Shown here: piece after piece, positions 8,829 through 17,401 of the stretch
How positions within the stretch are numbered: the first letter of the stretch is position 1
Layout: each line of letters begins with the position of its first letter
Assembly: GCF_014873145.1 (NCBI RefSeq)
Contig: NZ_JADBEK010000001.1
Coordinates: 3,534,001-3,598,000 of the forward strand
Reading direction: 5' to 3'
Source of the DNA: Nonomuraea angiospora
GTDB taxonomy: Bacteria; Actinomycetota; Actinomycetes; Streptosporangiales; Streptosporangiaceae
Length of the DNA stretch: 64,000 bases
Made by a program: the position numbers and the translations under genes
The notes under the pieces: model-generated
Database searches by the model: none
Told to the model about the DNA's origin: nothing
Seen by the model: the letters and a program-made list of their open reading frames with translations, nothing else

Positions 8829-9449
8829 TCATCGGACGCTCAGGGACTGCAGCGCGGCCTTCAGGAGCGCGGCCACCTGGGGACGGCGCCCGGCGGCGAG
8901 ATCGGCGTCGGCGACCGGCTCCACGGCGGCGACGGCCTCGTCTGCGTCCTTGCTGGAGTAGCCCAGCCCCACCAGCCCCGAGTGGACCTGATCGCGCCAC
9001 GCCGCCACGCGCCGCTCCCCGTTGAGCGCGGCGTTGACCGCCTCCTCCGGCGTGCCGAGCCGGTCCTTCAGCTCCAGCACGATCCGCTGCGCCCCCTTCT
9101 GCCCGATCCCCGGCACCTGCGTGAGCGCCTTGAGGTCGGCGCCGGCCACGGCGACGCGCAGCGCGTTGGGCGTGTGGACGGCGAGCATCGCCAGCGCCAG
9201 CTTGGGCCCGACCCCGCTGGCCGTCTGCAGCAGCTCGAACACGGCCCGCTCGTCGTCCGTGGCGAACCCGTAGAGGGTGAGCGACTCCTCCCGCACCACC
9301 AGCGACGTGGCCAGGCGGGCGTCCTCCCCGACCCGCAGCGTGGCGAGCGTGCCCGGAGTGCAGTGGGTGAGAATGCCGACGCCACCGACCTCGATCACGG
9401 CTCCTTCGGGAGCGATCGCGGTCACCTTGCCCGACACCGACGCGATCAC
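8829..9449 (-). CDS. ruvA: Holliday junction DNA-binding subunit RuvA
   Basis: RuvA forms the tetramer that holds a Holliday junction and loads RuvB. The 206-residue protein shows the N-terminal OB fold, two helix-hairpin-helix motifs (TASGVGPKLALAML and QVPGIGQKGAQRIVLELK) and the C-terminal three-helix domain that touches RuvB (ALVGLGY-type segment SGLVGLGYSSKDADEAV). I start at the GTG at 9449, giving VIASVSGKV as in other RuvA proteins; the open extension to 9512 is poorly conserved. GGAAGG is about 10 nt upstream. Confidence 0.96.
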   Translation of the reverse strand: MIASVSGKVTAIAPEGAVIEVGGVGILTHCTPGTLATLRVGEDARLATSLVVREESLTLYGFATDDERAVFELLQTASGVGPKLALAMLAVHTPNALRVAVAGADLKALTQVPGIGQKGAQRIVLELKDRLGTPEEAVNAALNGERRVAAWRDQVHSGLVGLGYSSKDADEAVAAVEPVADADLAAGRRPQVAALLKAALQSLSVR

Positions 9450-9572
9450 AGCCCACCATCCTTCCACGCCGCCGGGGCCCGCACGCCACCGGCGAGGGTC
9501 ACAGCCCGACATCCTCCCGCATGATCACGGACGACACGCCGCGGGCGCGCGGGCCATCGGCACGGCACGCCA

Positions 9573-9644
9573 CCCCCGAAGCCCCCGAAGCGCCCAAAGC
9601 CTCCGAAGCCCTCGGAGCCCCCAATGCCCCCGAGACCCTCGGAA
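9573..9644. repeat. Degenerate 9-bp tandem repeat between ruvC and ruvA
   Basis: The stretch is built from repeats of CCCGAAGCC and variants (CCCGAAGCG, CCCAAAGCC, TCCGAAGCC). It begins 7 nt after the ruvC stop on the minus strand. The ruvC-ruvA gap is about 200 nt and holds no gene. Confidence 0.6.
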
Positions 9645-9651
9645 CGGATGG

Positions 9652-10182
9652 TCACGGCCTGGTGTCCTTCCGGGTGGCCTTGGCGAGGGCGGCGGCGAGG
9701 CGGTGCTGGGCGCCGCCGCGCCACACGTGGCAGATCGCCAGGGCCAGCGCGTCGGCGGCGTCGGCGGGCTTGGGCATCTCGCTCAGGCGCAGCAGCCGGG
9801 TGACCATGGCGCCGATCTGCTTCTTGTCGGCGGTGCCGCTGCCCGTGATGGCCGCCTTGACCTCGGACGGCGTGTGCAGCGCCACGGGAAGCCCGCGCCT
9901 GGCCGCGCACAGCACGGCGATCCCGGCCGCCTGCGCGGTGCCCATGACGGTGCGTACGTTGTGCTGGCTGAAGACGCGCTCGACCGCCACCGCGTCGGGC
10001 CGTACGTCGTCGAGCCACTGCTCGATGCCGGCCTCGATGCCGACGAGCCGCGCACCGAGCTCCTCGTCGGCTCCGGTGCGCACCACCCCGACGGCCACGA
10101 GCGTCAGCGGCGCGCCCGGCCGCCCCTCGACAGCGCCCAGCCCGCACCGGGTCAGCCCCGGATCGACGCCCATCACCCGCAC
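9652..10182 (-). CDS. ruvC: Crossover junction endodeoxyribonuclease RuvC
   Basis: RuvC resolves Holliday junctions by paired symmetrical cuts, completing the RuvAB reaction. The 176-residue protein has the RNase H-like fold acidic residues: Asp in [11 protein letters not shown], Glu in AVERVF, and the C-terminal Asp pair in [12 protein letters not shown]. The GTG at 10182 is chosen because GAGGGG is about 8 nt upstream and MGVDPG then falls at the family position; a longer frame to 10257 exists. It is first in the ruvC-ruvA-ruvB order. Confidence 0.96.
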   Translation of the reverse strand: MRVMGVDPGLTRCGLGAVEGRPGAPLTLVAVGVVRTGADEELGARLVGIEAGIEQWLDDVRPDAVAVERVFSQHNVRTVMGTAQAAGIAVLCAARRGLPVALHTPSEVKAAITGSGTADKKQIGAMVTRLLRLSEMPKPADAADALALAICHVWRGGAQHRLAAALAKATRKDTRP

Positions 10183-10300
10183 CGGCCAGCCCCCTCGTCG
10201 CCGAACACCTGTTCGGCACGAGACTTTACCCCGGCCGGGGCGCGTACGCACCGGCAATCGCCCGCACGCCGGGGAAGGAAGCCACAGGCGCGCCCCGGAC

Positions 10301-10356
10301 CAGAAGCCTCGGGTCAGAAGCCTCGGGTCAGAAGCCTCGGGTCAGAAGCCTCGGGT
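10301..10356. repeat. 14-bp tandem repeat at the 3' end of the acetyltransferase gene
   Basis: Four exact copies of CAGAAGCCTCGGGT run from 10301 to 10356, followed by a partial fifth (CAGAAG) that supplies the stop codon and last codons of the minus-strand acetyltransferase gene. Identical copies suggest recent slippage. Confidence 0.9.
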
Positions 10357-11498
10357 CAGAAGTAGTCCAGCATGTACGGCTTGGCGGCGAAGGCCGTGTC
10401 GAGCGCCTCGTCGTAGCGGTCGTCACCGGACATCAGCCCGCTCAACCGCAGCGTCGCCGTCGGCACCCCCGCGTACAGCGCCGAGAACCCGTTCACCGAG
10501 AGCGTGACCCCGGCCCCCTCGACGGGCGTCACCGCACCGGACCCGCCCGCGACCTCCAGCCGCCACGACCCCCCGCCGCCCAGCGGATCGTCCACGGTGA
10601 GCACGGCCTCGCAGCTCACGTACGCCGGAAAGCCCCGCCGCTCGACCGCGGCGGCCACGTCCAGCACCCTGAACATCCACCGCGACTGCCGCACCTCCTC
10701 GCTGGACCGCTCCCGCAGCATCCACAGCACCGGGTCGTCCGGAGCCACGGCGGCCACGACTTTGCGGGCGACGGAGGACGCGCTGCCCACCAGCGACCAG
10801 AGCGCCCGGGCGGTCTCGGCCGAGCCCGCGACCAGGTTCTCCACCTGCATGTCGTCGCCCCGCCACCGGTAGACGACGAAGCCGTCCTCGGCCAGGTAGA
10901 GGAAGTCGTCCTTGTTCTCCAGCCACAGGGACCAGGTGGCCTCGTCCCAGGAGATGGGCCCGCTGGCGCGGGTGGCCGAGTGGACGCGGTGCAGCAGGGA
11001 GACGACCTCGCCCGCGTCATCCGGGCCCATCCTGCGCAGCTTGACCTGCCCGGACGGCCGGATCTGGCGCAGCGCCTCGGCCGGGAGCCGGACCTTGTAC
11101 TGGCCACCGGCGTGCTCGAAGCCGACCGAGCGGTAGATCGGCGTGGTGGCCGGATAAAGCGCCGAGACCGCGTCACCCAGCGCCGCGGCCCGCTCCACGA
11201 CGGCCCGCATGATCAGGCTGCCGACGCCACGGCCCCGGTCCTCGGGATTGACGGTGACGCCCGCGACGCCCGCCATCGGCTGCGGCCTGCCGTGCCACCA
11301 CTGCGTGAACCGCCGCAACCGGGCGGCCGCGGCGAGCCTGGAGCCGTCGAACGCGCCCAGATAGCGGCCCTCGCCGAGCGCCGGGAGCACCGCCCGGCGC
11401 CACTTCTCGTTGTCGCCGGGGGGCAGCGGCCCGAACGAGCGCCTGCGCAGGTCAAGAACGTCGTCGAGGTCTTCAGCGATCAGGTTGCGAATCTCCAC
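10356..11498 (-). CDS. Eis-like GNAT N-acetyltransferase
   Basis: The 380-residue protein has the three-part Eis layout: an N-terminal GNAT domain with the acetyl-CoA loop (GVTVNPEDRGRGVGSLIM), a second GNAT-like domain, and a C-terminal sterol-carrier-like domain (RVLDVAAAVERRGFPAY). It ends in Phe (YMLDYF); in mycobacterial Eis the C-terminal Phe carboxylate serves as base, and the expected acid Tyr lies in PIYRSVGF. Eis enzymes acetylate amines, including aminoglycosides, but family members differ in substrate, so resistance cannot be assumed. The start is GTG at 11498; upstream residues in the same frame come from the overlapping permease region. Its position between ruvC and yebC is unusual. 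Confidence 0.85.
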   Translation of the reverse strand: MEIRNLIAEDLDDVLDLRRRSFGPLPPGDNEKWRRAVLPALGEGRYLGAFDGSRLAAAARLRRFTQWWHGRPQPMAGVAGVTVNPEDRGRGVGSLIMRAVVERAAALGDAVSALYPATTPIYRSVGFEHAGGQYKVRLPAEALRQIRPSGQVKLRRMGPDDAGEVVSLLHRVHSATRASGPISWDEATWSLWLENKDDFLYLAEDGFVVYRWRGDDMQVENLVAGSAETARALWSLVGSASSVARKVVAAVAPDDPVLWMLRERSSEEVRQSRWMFRVLDVAAAVERRGFPAYVSCEAVLTVDDPLGGGGSWRLEVAGGSGAVTPVEGAGVTLSVNGFSALYAGVPTATLRLSGLMSGDDRYDEALDTAFAAKPYMLDYF

Positions 11499-11557
11499 GA
11501 GGATCCAACCTATGGCGGGCCGCGCCGCCGGTCCACTTTGGGCGGCCGGCGTCGCGC

Positions 11558-13234
11558 CTACGCGGCGCCGGCGCGCGCCCGGGAGCGGTTCGTCGTGATG
11601 GCGAGCCTGTCGAGGTAGAGCAGCTGGGCGGCCACGGCGGCGATCAGCGCGACGGCGACGACGAGCAGCGGCGTGGCGGCGCCGACGTCGGGCTTCGCCG
11701 CGGAGAAGGAGCCGAGCTGGGCCATCTGCGCCACCGGCGCGGTGAACAACGCGGGTTTCTGCGCGACCAGCAGCGGCCAGAGCAGGTCCTGGGCGTTCAT
11801 CAGGGCGACGGCTCCGGCGAGGATGCCCGCCATGGGCAGCGACGGGACGAACACGCCGCCGAAGAAGTCCTTGTCGGTGCGCTCGGCCAGCCCCTTGCAC
11901 AGGAGCGTGAGCACGAGCAGGGCCGGGACGCTGACGAGGAGGGGCGGGAAGAGGGCCAGGAAGGTGTCGATGAGGCCCATGTTGCGCATGTTCTGCCAGT
12001 TCGCGACGCCGAGGGGCCCCGTGCCGACGAACAACCACGGCGCGAACACCAGCAGCAGCCACTCGCTCCCCCGCCCCAGCGGCCGCAGGCCGCCGATCCC
12101 GAGCGCGGCCAGGTAGGCGACGCCCACCGAGACGACCGCTCCGCCGATCGCCGGCACCCACGTGTTCACCTGGGAACGCGGGGAACCCGCCTCCGAGGCG
12201 GGCGAGGCGAGCACGCCGTCGATCCACGGCCAGGCGCACACGAGCGCGACGGCGAGGAAGACCACCAGCACCACGATCCCGACGGCCATCCCGACGCCCC
12301 CGGCACCACGCCCGGCGGTCACCTCCGCGGGCGGGGTCGGCGCGGCCGCGCCCGGCTCCGGTACGGTACGCGGCGTCAGCGTGACGCTCAGCCTCGAGGC
12401 CGCCACGACGACCGTCGCGACGATGCCCAGCACGCCGAGGATCACCCCCGTGAGGGTCGCAACGGACGCGCCAGGGCCGAACTCGGCCATCCGGAAGGCG
12501 AAGTCGTACTCCAGCCCCGCGAGCGTCTCTGTGGAGCGCTCAGGGCCTCCCCGGGTGAGCACGAGGCCGAAGGAGAACGTCTGGAGCCCGACCGCGACCG
12601 TGGCGATCGCGACGAGCACGCCCACCGCGAGCATCGCGGGCGCCGCACCGCCGCGAGAGTCCCCAGAAAAGCCCTGCGGGACGGAGCCGGCGCGCAGGGC
12701 GGGCAGGAACGCCATGACCGCCAGCGCGCACACCACCCCGAACGTGCCGGCCGCGACGATCAGCCGGAGCGTTCCAGGCGCGGTCGCGGGATCGCGCAGC
12801 CCTTCGGCCAGCCCCGCCAGGCCGGGCGCGTCCGGCGCCAGCCCGCGCGTCCAGGCCGCCGCCACCCCCACCGGCGAGAACGTGACGATCGCCAGCGACA
12901 GCGCGATCCGCCCGGCCCGCCGCGGCCACGTGCCCGCCCGGTCGAGCGCCACCGCCAGCAGCGGCGCCACCACCACGGCCACCAGCAACGGCATCGCGAC
13001 CAGCGACAGCGTGAACCACGCCGCCCGCCAGAACTCGCCGTCGCCCAGCAGCTTGCCGTAGTTGGCGAACCCCACGTACGTGCTCTCGCGCAGGACGCCG
13101 CCCCTCTGCAGGCTGAGCCAGATCGTCTGGATCGTGGGGAGCACGAGCGAGATCAGCGTGCCGAACAGCGCGGGCACGGCCAGCAGCCAGCCGAGCGCCG
13201 GAGAGGGGGCCTGTGGAGGGGTGGGGGAAGTCAC
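11558..13234 (-). CDS. Fused two-domain sugar-type ABC transporter permease
   Basis: The 558-residue polypeptide is almost entirely membrane-spanning. The first half resembles MalF/UgpA-type permeases (LVLPTIQTIWLSLQRGG, then YVGFANYGKLLGDGEFWRAA). The second half resembles the MalG-type partner (MGLIDTFLALFPPLLVSVPA, then GVFVPSLPMAGILAGAVALM). A Pro/Ala/Gly-rich linker near residue 305 joins them. Sugar importers normally use two separate permeases, so one chain may replace the pair. No binding protein or ATPase is adjacent and I cannot find a clean EAA loop, so transport activity and substrate are open. The start is GTG at 13234. Confidence 0.7.
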   Translation of the reverse strand: MTSPTPPQAPSPALGWLLAVPALFGTLISLVLPTIQTIWLSLQRGGVLRESTYVGFANYGKLLGDGEFWRAAWFTLSLVAMPLLVAVVVAPLLAVALDRAGTWPRRAGRIALSLAIVTFSPVGVAAAWTRGLAPDAPGLAGLAEGLRDPATAPGTLRLIVAAGTFGVVCALAVMAFLPALRAGSVPQGFSGDSRGGAAPAMLAVGVLVAIATVAVGLQTFSFGLVLTRGGPERSTETLAGLEYDFAFRMAEFGPGASVATLTGVILGVLGIVATVVVAASRLSVTLTPRTVPEPGAAAPTPPAEVTAGRGAGGVGMAVGIVVLVVFLAVALVCAWPWIDGVLASPASEAGSPRSQVNTWVPAIGGAVVSVGVAYLAALGIGGLRPLGRGSEWLLLVFAPWLFVGTGPLGVANWQNMRNMGLIDTFLALFPPLLVSVPALLVLTLLCKGLAERTDKDFFGGVFVPSLPMAGILAGAVALMNAQDLLWPLLVAQKPALFTAPVAQMAQLGSFSAAKPDVGAATPLLVVAVALIAAVAAQLLYLDRLAITTNRSRARAGAA

Positions 13235-13336
13235 GTCGCCCGACCCTACGCTGCCCCGCCCCTTCTCGCACCCGAAGAAAGCCCCGGAACCCCCGAAGAA
13301 AACCGGGGCCGGAAACGCGGGGGTGGGCGCGCATGA

Positions 13337-13365
13337 GTAAGGGCCCGGCGTGGCCGAGCCCTTAC
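13337..13365 (-). terminator. Terminator-like hairpin after yebC
   Basis: GTAAGGGC (13337-13344) pairs with GCCCTTAC (13358-13365), with a further GGC/GCC pairing inside. It lies 13 nt past the yebC stop, between yebC and the fused permease, so it probably separates the pdxT-yebC transcript from the inserted genes. Confidence 0.65.
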
Positions 13366-13378
13366 GTCGGAACGACTG

Positions 13379-14131
13379 CTAGTCCAGCGCCGCCAGCACG
13401 TCGTCCGGCACGTCGAAGTTGGCGAAGACGTTCTGGACGTCGTCGCTGTCCTCCAGCGCGTCGATGAGGCGGAACACCTTCTTGGCGCCCTCCTCGTCGA
13501 GCGGCACGCTCATCGTCGGCAGGAAGCTCGACTCGGCCGAGTCGTAGTCGATCCCGGCGTCCTGCAGCGCCTTGCGGACCGGCACCAGGTCACCGGCCTC
13601 GGAGACGACCTCGAACGACTCGCCCAGGTCGTTGACCTCCTCGGCGCCCGCGTCGAGGACGGCCATGAGCACAGTGTCCTCGTCGAGCCCGTTCTGCTTG
13701 GGCACGATCACGACGCCCTTGCGGTTGAACATGTAGGAGACGGACCCGGGGTCGGCCAGCGAGCCGCCGTTGCGGGTCAGCGCGACGCGGACCTCGGAGG
13801 CGGCGCGGTTGCGGTTGTCGGTGAGGCACTCGATGAGCACCGCGACGCCGCCGGGCGCGTAGCCCTCGTACATGATGGTCTGCCAGTCGGCGCCACCGGC
13901 CTCGAGGCCGCCGCCGCGCTTGCGGGCGCGCTCGATGTTGTCGTTGGGCACGGAGTTCTTCTTCGCCTTGAAGATGGCGTCGAAGAGGGTGGGGTTGGCG
14001 TCCGGGTCGGGGCCACCGGTCCGTGCCGCCACCTCGATGTTCTTGATGAGCTTCGCGAACAGCTTGCCGCGCTTGGCGTCGAGCGCGGCCTTCTTGTGCT
14101 TCGTCGTCGCCCATTTGGAGTGGCCGGACAT
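13379..14131 (-). CDS. yebC: YebC/PmpR family translation/transcription factor
   Basis: YebC-family proteins were long annotated as DNA-binding regulators of recombination genes; recent work links several to helping ribosomes through proline-rich stretches. The 250-residue protein has the invariant start [45 protein letters not shown], and [19 protein letters not shown]. The ATG at 14131 fits the family start. It starts 3 nt after the pdxT stop and normally precedes ruvC; here two unrelated genes and a terminator-like hairpin intervene. Confidence 0.96.
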   Translation of the reverse strand: MSGHSKWATTKHKKAALDAKRGKLFAKLIKNIEVAARTGGPDPDANPTLFDAIFKAKKNSVPNDNIERARKRGGGLEAGGADWQTIMYEGYAPGGVAVLIECLTDNRNRAASEVRVALTRNGGSLADPGSVSYMFNRKGVVIVPKQNGLDEDTVLMAVLDAGAEEVNDLGESFEVVSEAGDLVPVRKALQDAGIDYDSAESSFLPTMSVPLDEEGAKKVFRLIDALEDSDDVQNVFANFDVPDDVLAALD

Positions 14132-14134
14132 TAC

Positions 14135-14713
14135 CTAGAGCTCCCTCACCATGTCTACGAAGTAACGGTGCACGCGCGTGTCCCCGGTCAGCTCGGGGTG
14201 GAACGACGTCGCGAGCAGCGGCCCTTGACGGACCGCGACGATCCTATCCCCAGGCTCGCACCTGCCCAGCACTTCGACGTCGCCGCCGAGGGATTCGACC
14301 CAGGGAGCGCGGATGAACACCGCGTGCACCCGCTCCCCCGCGAAGTCCAGGTCGGACTCGAAGGAGTCGACCTGGCGGCCGAACGCGTTGCGCCTGACCA
14401 CCATGTCGATGCCGCCGATCGTCTGCTGTCCGGCGACGCCGTCCTCGATCCTGTCGGCCAGCATGATCATGCCGGCGCACGAGCCGTAGGCGGGCATGCC
14501 TTCCTTGATCCGCAGCCGCAGCGGCTCCAGCATGTCGAAGGTCTCGGCGAGCTTCCACATGGTGGTCGACTCCCCGCCGGGGATGACCAGGCCGTCGATC
14601 GCGTCCAGCTCGGCGGGCCGGCGCACGGCGGTGGCCGACGCTCCTGCCTCCTGAAGCATGCGCGCATGCTCGCGCACGTCTCCCTGGAGAGCGAGTACAC
14701 CGATCGTGGGCAC
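14135..14713 (-). CDS. pdxT: Pyridoxal 5'-phosphate synthase glutaminase subunit PdxT
   Basis: PdxT hydrolyses glutamine and feeds ammonia to PdxS for PLP synthesis. The 192-residue class I amidotransferase shows [12 protein letters not shown], the oxyanion motif PGGESTT, the catalytic Cys79 in YGSCAGM, and His/Glu in SFHPE. The start is GTG at 14713. Its partner pdxS lies at 19310-20224 on the same strand; the two are usually adjacent, but four genes separate them here. yebC follows 3 nt downstream. Confidence 0.96.
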   Translation of the reverse strand: MPTIGVLALQGDVREHARMLQEAGASATAVRRPAELDAIDGLVIPGGESTTMWKLAETFDMLEPLRLRIKEGMPAYGSCAGMIMLADRIEDGVAGQQTIGGIDMVVRRNAFGRQVDSFESDLDFAGERVHAVFIRAPWVESLGGDVEVLGRCEPGDRIVAVRQGPLLATSFHPELTGDTRVHRYFVDMVREL

Positions 14714-14776
14714 AGTCGATCCTTCCGTCTGGGTGCGGGTTCCGACAATTCAACACCAGGATGGCCTGGGATCTTC

Positions 14777-15637
14777 CTAAAGGGCCACTTTGACATGGAC
14801 GGGCTTGTGGTCGGACAGCGTCACGTCCCGTGCGACGCGGCAGGTCCGCACCGTGCCCTTGGGGGCGAACAGGTAATCGAGCTTTTTACCCTCCCTGGTC
14901 CACCGGCCGGTGCGCCGCGCGCCGCGCTGGTCGCATTCCTGGTACGCGCGGTAGAGCGGCGCGACGGCCCGGCGACCGGCGGCGGCGCCGTATCCGCTGT
15001 CCGGGGGCGCCACGTTGAGGTCTCCGCCGAGGATCGTCCGGTGTCCCGGCTCGGCCGCGATCTCGAGCAGCCGCCTGATCTGCCTGGTCCGGTAGGGGGC
15101 GCCGGGCTGCCGGTCGTCGTCGGCGCGGCCGGAGGACAGGTGGGTGCCGCAGGCGCGCACCTTCCTGGCGGGGACGGTGGCGCAGAGGACGGCGCGCTTG
15201 ACGTACCAGGGCGGGGCGGGCAGCGGGTGGACCTCGAAGGCGGCCCCGTCCTCGGCTGGGTCGCCCGCCACGGCGACCGCGATGCTCTGCGCGCCGCGCG
15301 GGCGGCCGAGGCGGTCGGGGTGGCAGGCGTACGGGGTGCCGTCGTGGGAGGTCAGGCCCCATGAGCCGATGGTCCAGGCGCGGCCGGTGCGCTGTTCGAG
15401 CCAGAGTTCGAGCGTGCCGGCCGCGCCCGTGCAGAACTCCTGCAGGAAGATCACGTCAGGGGGGCCGTTCTTGATCGCGTACCCGCCGATGCTCTGCGCG
15501 AGTTCGAGCGCGCCCGCGCGGTAGAGGGGGCACGCCGCGTTGGTGCCCGCGCAGACGTTCCAGGTCATCACGGACAGCTCGGCCCGTGCGGGCGCCCCGA
15601 GCAGGCCGGCCACGAGTAACAGGACAGGTCCCACCAT
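14777..15637 (-). CDS. Secreted endonuclease/exonuclease/phosphatase-family protein
   Basis: The 286-residue protein starts with a signal peptide (MVGPVLLLVAGLLGAPARA) and then has the DNase I-like fold: WNVCAG, FLQEF for the metal-binding Glu, GTHLSSG, the catalytic GGDLNV, and the terminal SDHKPV motif. Such proteins cleave phosphodiesters in DNA, RNA, lipids or inositol phosphates; the substrate cannot be read from sequence. Six or more cysteines (for example NVCAGTNAAC) suit an exported, disulfide-bonded protein. It lies 12 nt downstream of the MFS gene and may share its transcript. Confidence 0.8.
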   Translation of the reverse strand: MVGPVLLLVAGLLGAPARAELSVMTWNVCAGTNAACPLYRAGALELAQSIGGYAIKNGPPDVIFLQEFCTGAAGTLELWLEQRTGRAWTIGSWGLTSHDGTPYACHPDRLGRPRGAQSIAVAVAGDPAEDGAAFEVHPLPAPPWYVKRAVLCATVPARKVRACGTHLSSGRADDDRQPGAPYRTRQIRRLLEIAAEPGHRTILGGDLNVAPPDSGYGAAAGRRAVAPLYRAYQECDQRGARRTGRWTREGKKLDYLFAPKGTVRTCRVARDVTLSDHKPVHVKVAL

Positions 15638-15649
15638 GTGGGGAAATTA

Positions 15650-16855
15650 TCAACCAGCGGGAGCCACCGCGTCCTGGAGCGTGTGGTCGGCGTCCACCCG
15701 GTTCAGGACGCGCAGGTGGTGGCGCCGGAAGTAGAGGATGGCCATGCCGACGAAGCAGCAGGCGGCGCCCAGCGCGTACGGCACGGCGACGCCGATCTCC
15801 TCGCCCAGCTTGGTGGCGATGAACGGGGCCAGCGCGCCGCCCATCCAGCGCACGAAGTTGTAGCCGGCGGAGGCGACGGGCCTGGGCGCGTCGGAGACCT
15901 CCATGGCCGACTCGGTGAACACGGTGTTGTTGAGGCCGATGGGGATGCCGGACAGCACGGTGAACACGATGATCCCGGTGTGCCCGGACAGCGCGATGCC
16001 GACCTGGAACACTGCCAGCAGCGCCAGCGCCAGGTGCAGCACGTTCACCGAGCCGATCCTGCGCTGCAGCGGCGGCGCGCCGAACACCGAGGCCAGCGCC
16101 ACGCACACGCCCCACCCGAAGAAGACGGCGCCGATGCCGTAGGGCGACATGTGCAGGATGAACGGGGTGAAGGCCAGCACGGTGAAGAACGCGAAGTTGT
16201 AGAAGAGCGCGGTGAAGGCCGTGGTGGACAGGCCGCCGTGGGCGAGCGCCTTGATCGGCGCGGCGAGGCTCGTCCTGGCGGCGGGCTTGGGGGTGGCCCT
16301 GAGCAGGGTGACGATCAGTACGAAGCCGACGGCCATGAGGGTGGCGGTGCCGAAGAACGGGGCCCGCCAGTTCCAGTCGCCGAGCAGGGCGCCCACCAGC
16401 GGGCCGGCGGAGATGCCCAGGCCGAGCGCGGCCTCGTACAGGATGATCGCCGCCTCCGCGCCGCCGCTGGCCGCGCCCACGATGACTGCCAGCGCGGTGG
16501 CCACGAACAGCGCGTTGCCCAGGCCCCAGCCGGCGCGGAAGCCGACGAGCTCGCCGACGCTGGTGGAGGTGCCGGCGAGCGCGGCGAAGACGATGACGAG
16601 GGCGAGCCCGGCCAGCAGCGTCCGCTTGCCGCCGATGCGGCTGGAGACCCAGCCGGTGAGCAGCATCGCCACCGCCGTCACCAGGAAGTAGCTGGTGAAC
16701 AGCAGCGACACCTGGCTGGGCGTGGCCTTCAGACCTTGGGCGATGGAGGGGAGGATGGGGTCGACGAGGCCGATGCCCATGAAGGCCACGACCGCGGCGA
16801 ACGCGGTGGCCCAGACGGACACGGGCTGGCGAAGGATTCCGCCGCCGGATTGCAT
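15650..16855 (-). CDS. MFS drug-efflux-type transporter
   Basis: This 401-residue membrane protein has about 12 hydrophobic segments and the cytoplasmic-loop motif GWVSSRIGGKRTLL between helices 2 and 3, typical of proton-driven major-facilitator exporters. The family motif near helix 5 (LGISAGPLVGALLGDWNWRAPF) supports the DHA-type drug antiporters. AAAGGAG lies 4 nt before the ATG at 16855. The gene follows a marR gene by 28 nt on the same strand, the standard layout for a repressor-controlled efflux pump. The exported compound is unknown. Confidence 0.88.
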   Translation of the reverse strand: MQSGGGILRQPVSVWATAFAAVVAFMGIGLVDPILPSIAQGLKATPSQVSLLFTSYFLVTAVAMLLTGWVSSRIGGKRTLLAGLALVIVFAALAGTSTSVGELVGFRAGWGLGNALFVATALAVIVGAASGGAEAAIILYEAALGLGISAGPLVGALLGDWNWRAPFFGTATLMAVGFVLIVTLLRATPKPAARTSLAAPIKALAHGGLSTTAFTALFYNFAFFTVLAFTPFILHMSPYGIGAVFFGWGVCVALASVFGAPPLQRRIGSVNVLHLALALLAVFQVGIALSGHTGIIVFTVLSGIPIGLNNTVFTESAMEVSDAPRPVASAGYNFVRWMGGALAPFIATKLGEEIGVAVPYALGAACCFVGMAILYFRRHHLRVLNRVDADHTLQDAVAPAG

Positions 16856-16883
16856 GGTGCTCCTTTACCGGGGGTGGGGGGCT

Positions 16884-17312
16884 TTACCGGGGGTTTCGGC
16901 CGAGCTTGGCCAGGACGGGCAGCGCGGCCGCCAGCGTGGCGCGCTCGTCGTCGGTGAGCGCGGCCAGCTCCTGGCTGAGGTGGGCGATCCTGGCCCGCCG
17001 GACGGCCAGCAGCCGCTCGCGGCCCTCGCCGGTCAGCTCGACCGTCCTGACGCGGGCGTCGGCCGGGTCGGAGCCGCGCGCCACCAGGCCGGCGTCCTCC
17101 AGGCGGTTGATCTGCACGGTCATCGTGGGCAGCTGGACGGCGTGCTCCTCGGCCAGCTCGGTCATGCGGCGCGGGCCGGGTTCGAGCGAGCCGAGCACGG
17201 CGTACTGCTGGCTGGTGACGGGCTGGCCGGCGACGGTGCGCCTGAGCAGGAGGACCAGGTGGCGCAGCACCGTGGAGACCTGCTCGGCCAGGCGGGTGGG
17301 GTCGTCCCTCAT
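16884..17312 (-). CDS. MarR-family transcriptional regulator
   Basis: The 142-residue protein has the MarR winged helix: recognition segment MTELAEEHAVQLPTMTVQIN and the wing ARGSDPADARVRTVELTGEG. MarR proteins are dimeric repressors released by small phenolic or drug-like ligands. It probably controls itself and the MFS exporter 28 nt downstream. The ATG at 17312 is used; the frame stays open far upstream through the phoD region, but that part is out-of-frame sequence. A palindrome between the promoter hexamers (17329-17341) is a likely operator. Confidence 0.92.
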   Translation of the reverse strand: MRDDPTRLAEQVSTVLRHLVLLLRRTVAGQPVTSQQYAVLGSLEPGPRRMTELAEEHAVQLPTMTVQINRLEDAGLVARGSDPADARVRTVELTGEGRERLLAVRRARIAHLSQELAALTDDERATLAAALPVLAKLGRNPR

Positions 17313-17353
17313 GCTTAGCCCAACTAACTTAGCCTGGCTAATATTCCGGTCAA
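17313..17353 (-). promoter_or_regulatory. marR promoter with embedded operator
   Basis: On the minus strand TTGACC (17348-17353) and TAAGTT (17326-17331) are spaced 16 nt and make a plausible -35/-10 pair. The 13-nt palindrome TTAGCCAGGCTAA (17329-17341) lies between them and overlaps the -10. A second imperfect copy, TTAGTTGGGCTAA, lies between that palindrome and the ATG. No ribosome site fits between promoter and start, so the transcript may be leaderless or very short-leadered. Confidence 0.55.
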
Positions 17354-17354
17354 G

Positions 17355-17386
17355 AAAAAAGCGGCACCCCGGAACCGGGGTGCCGC
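17355..17386 (-). terminator. Rho-independent terminator of phoD
   Basis: GCGGCACCCCGG and CCGGGGTGCCGC form a perfect 12-bp hairpin (17361-17386), followed on the minus strand by six T residues. It lies 15 nt past the phoD stop. This is the clearest intrinsic terminator in the window. Confidence 0.9.
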
Positions 17387-17401
17387 TCGCCGGAGCGATC
17401 G

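Noticed and set aside
10356..11498. Aminoglycoside resistance by the Eis-like protein
   Set aside because: Only the fold and likely catalytic residues are visible; Eis relatives acetylate many amines, so a resistance call is not supported.
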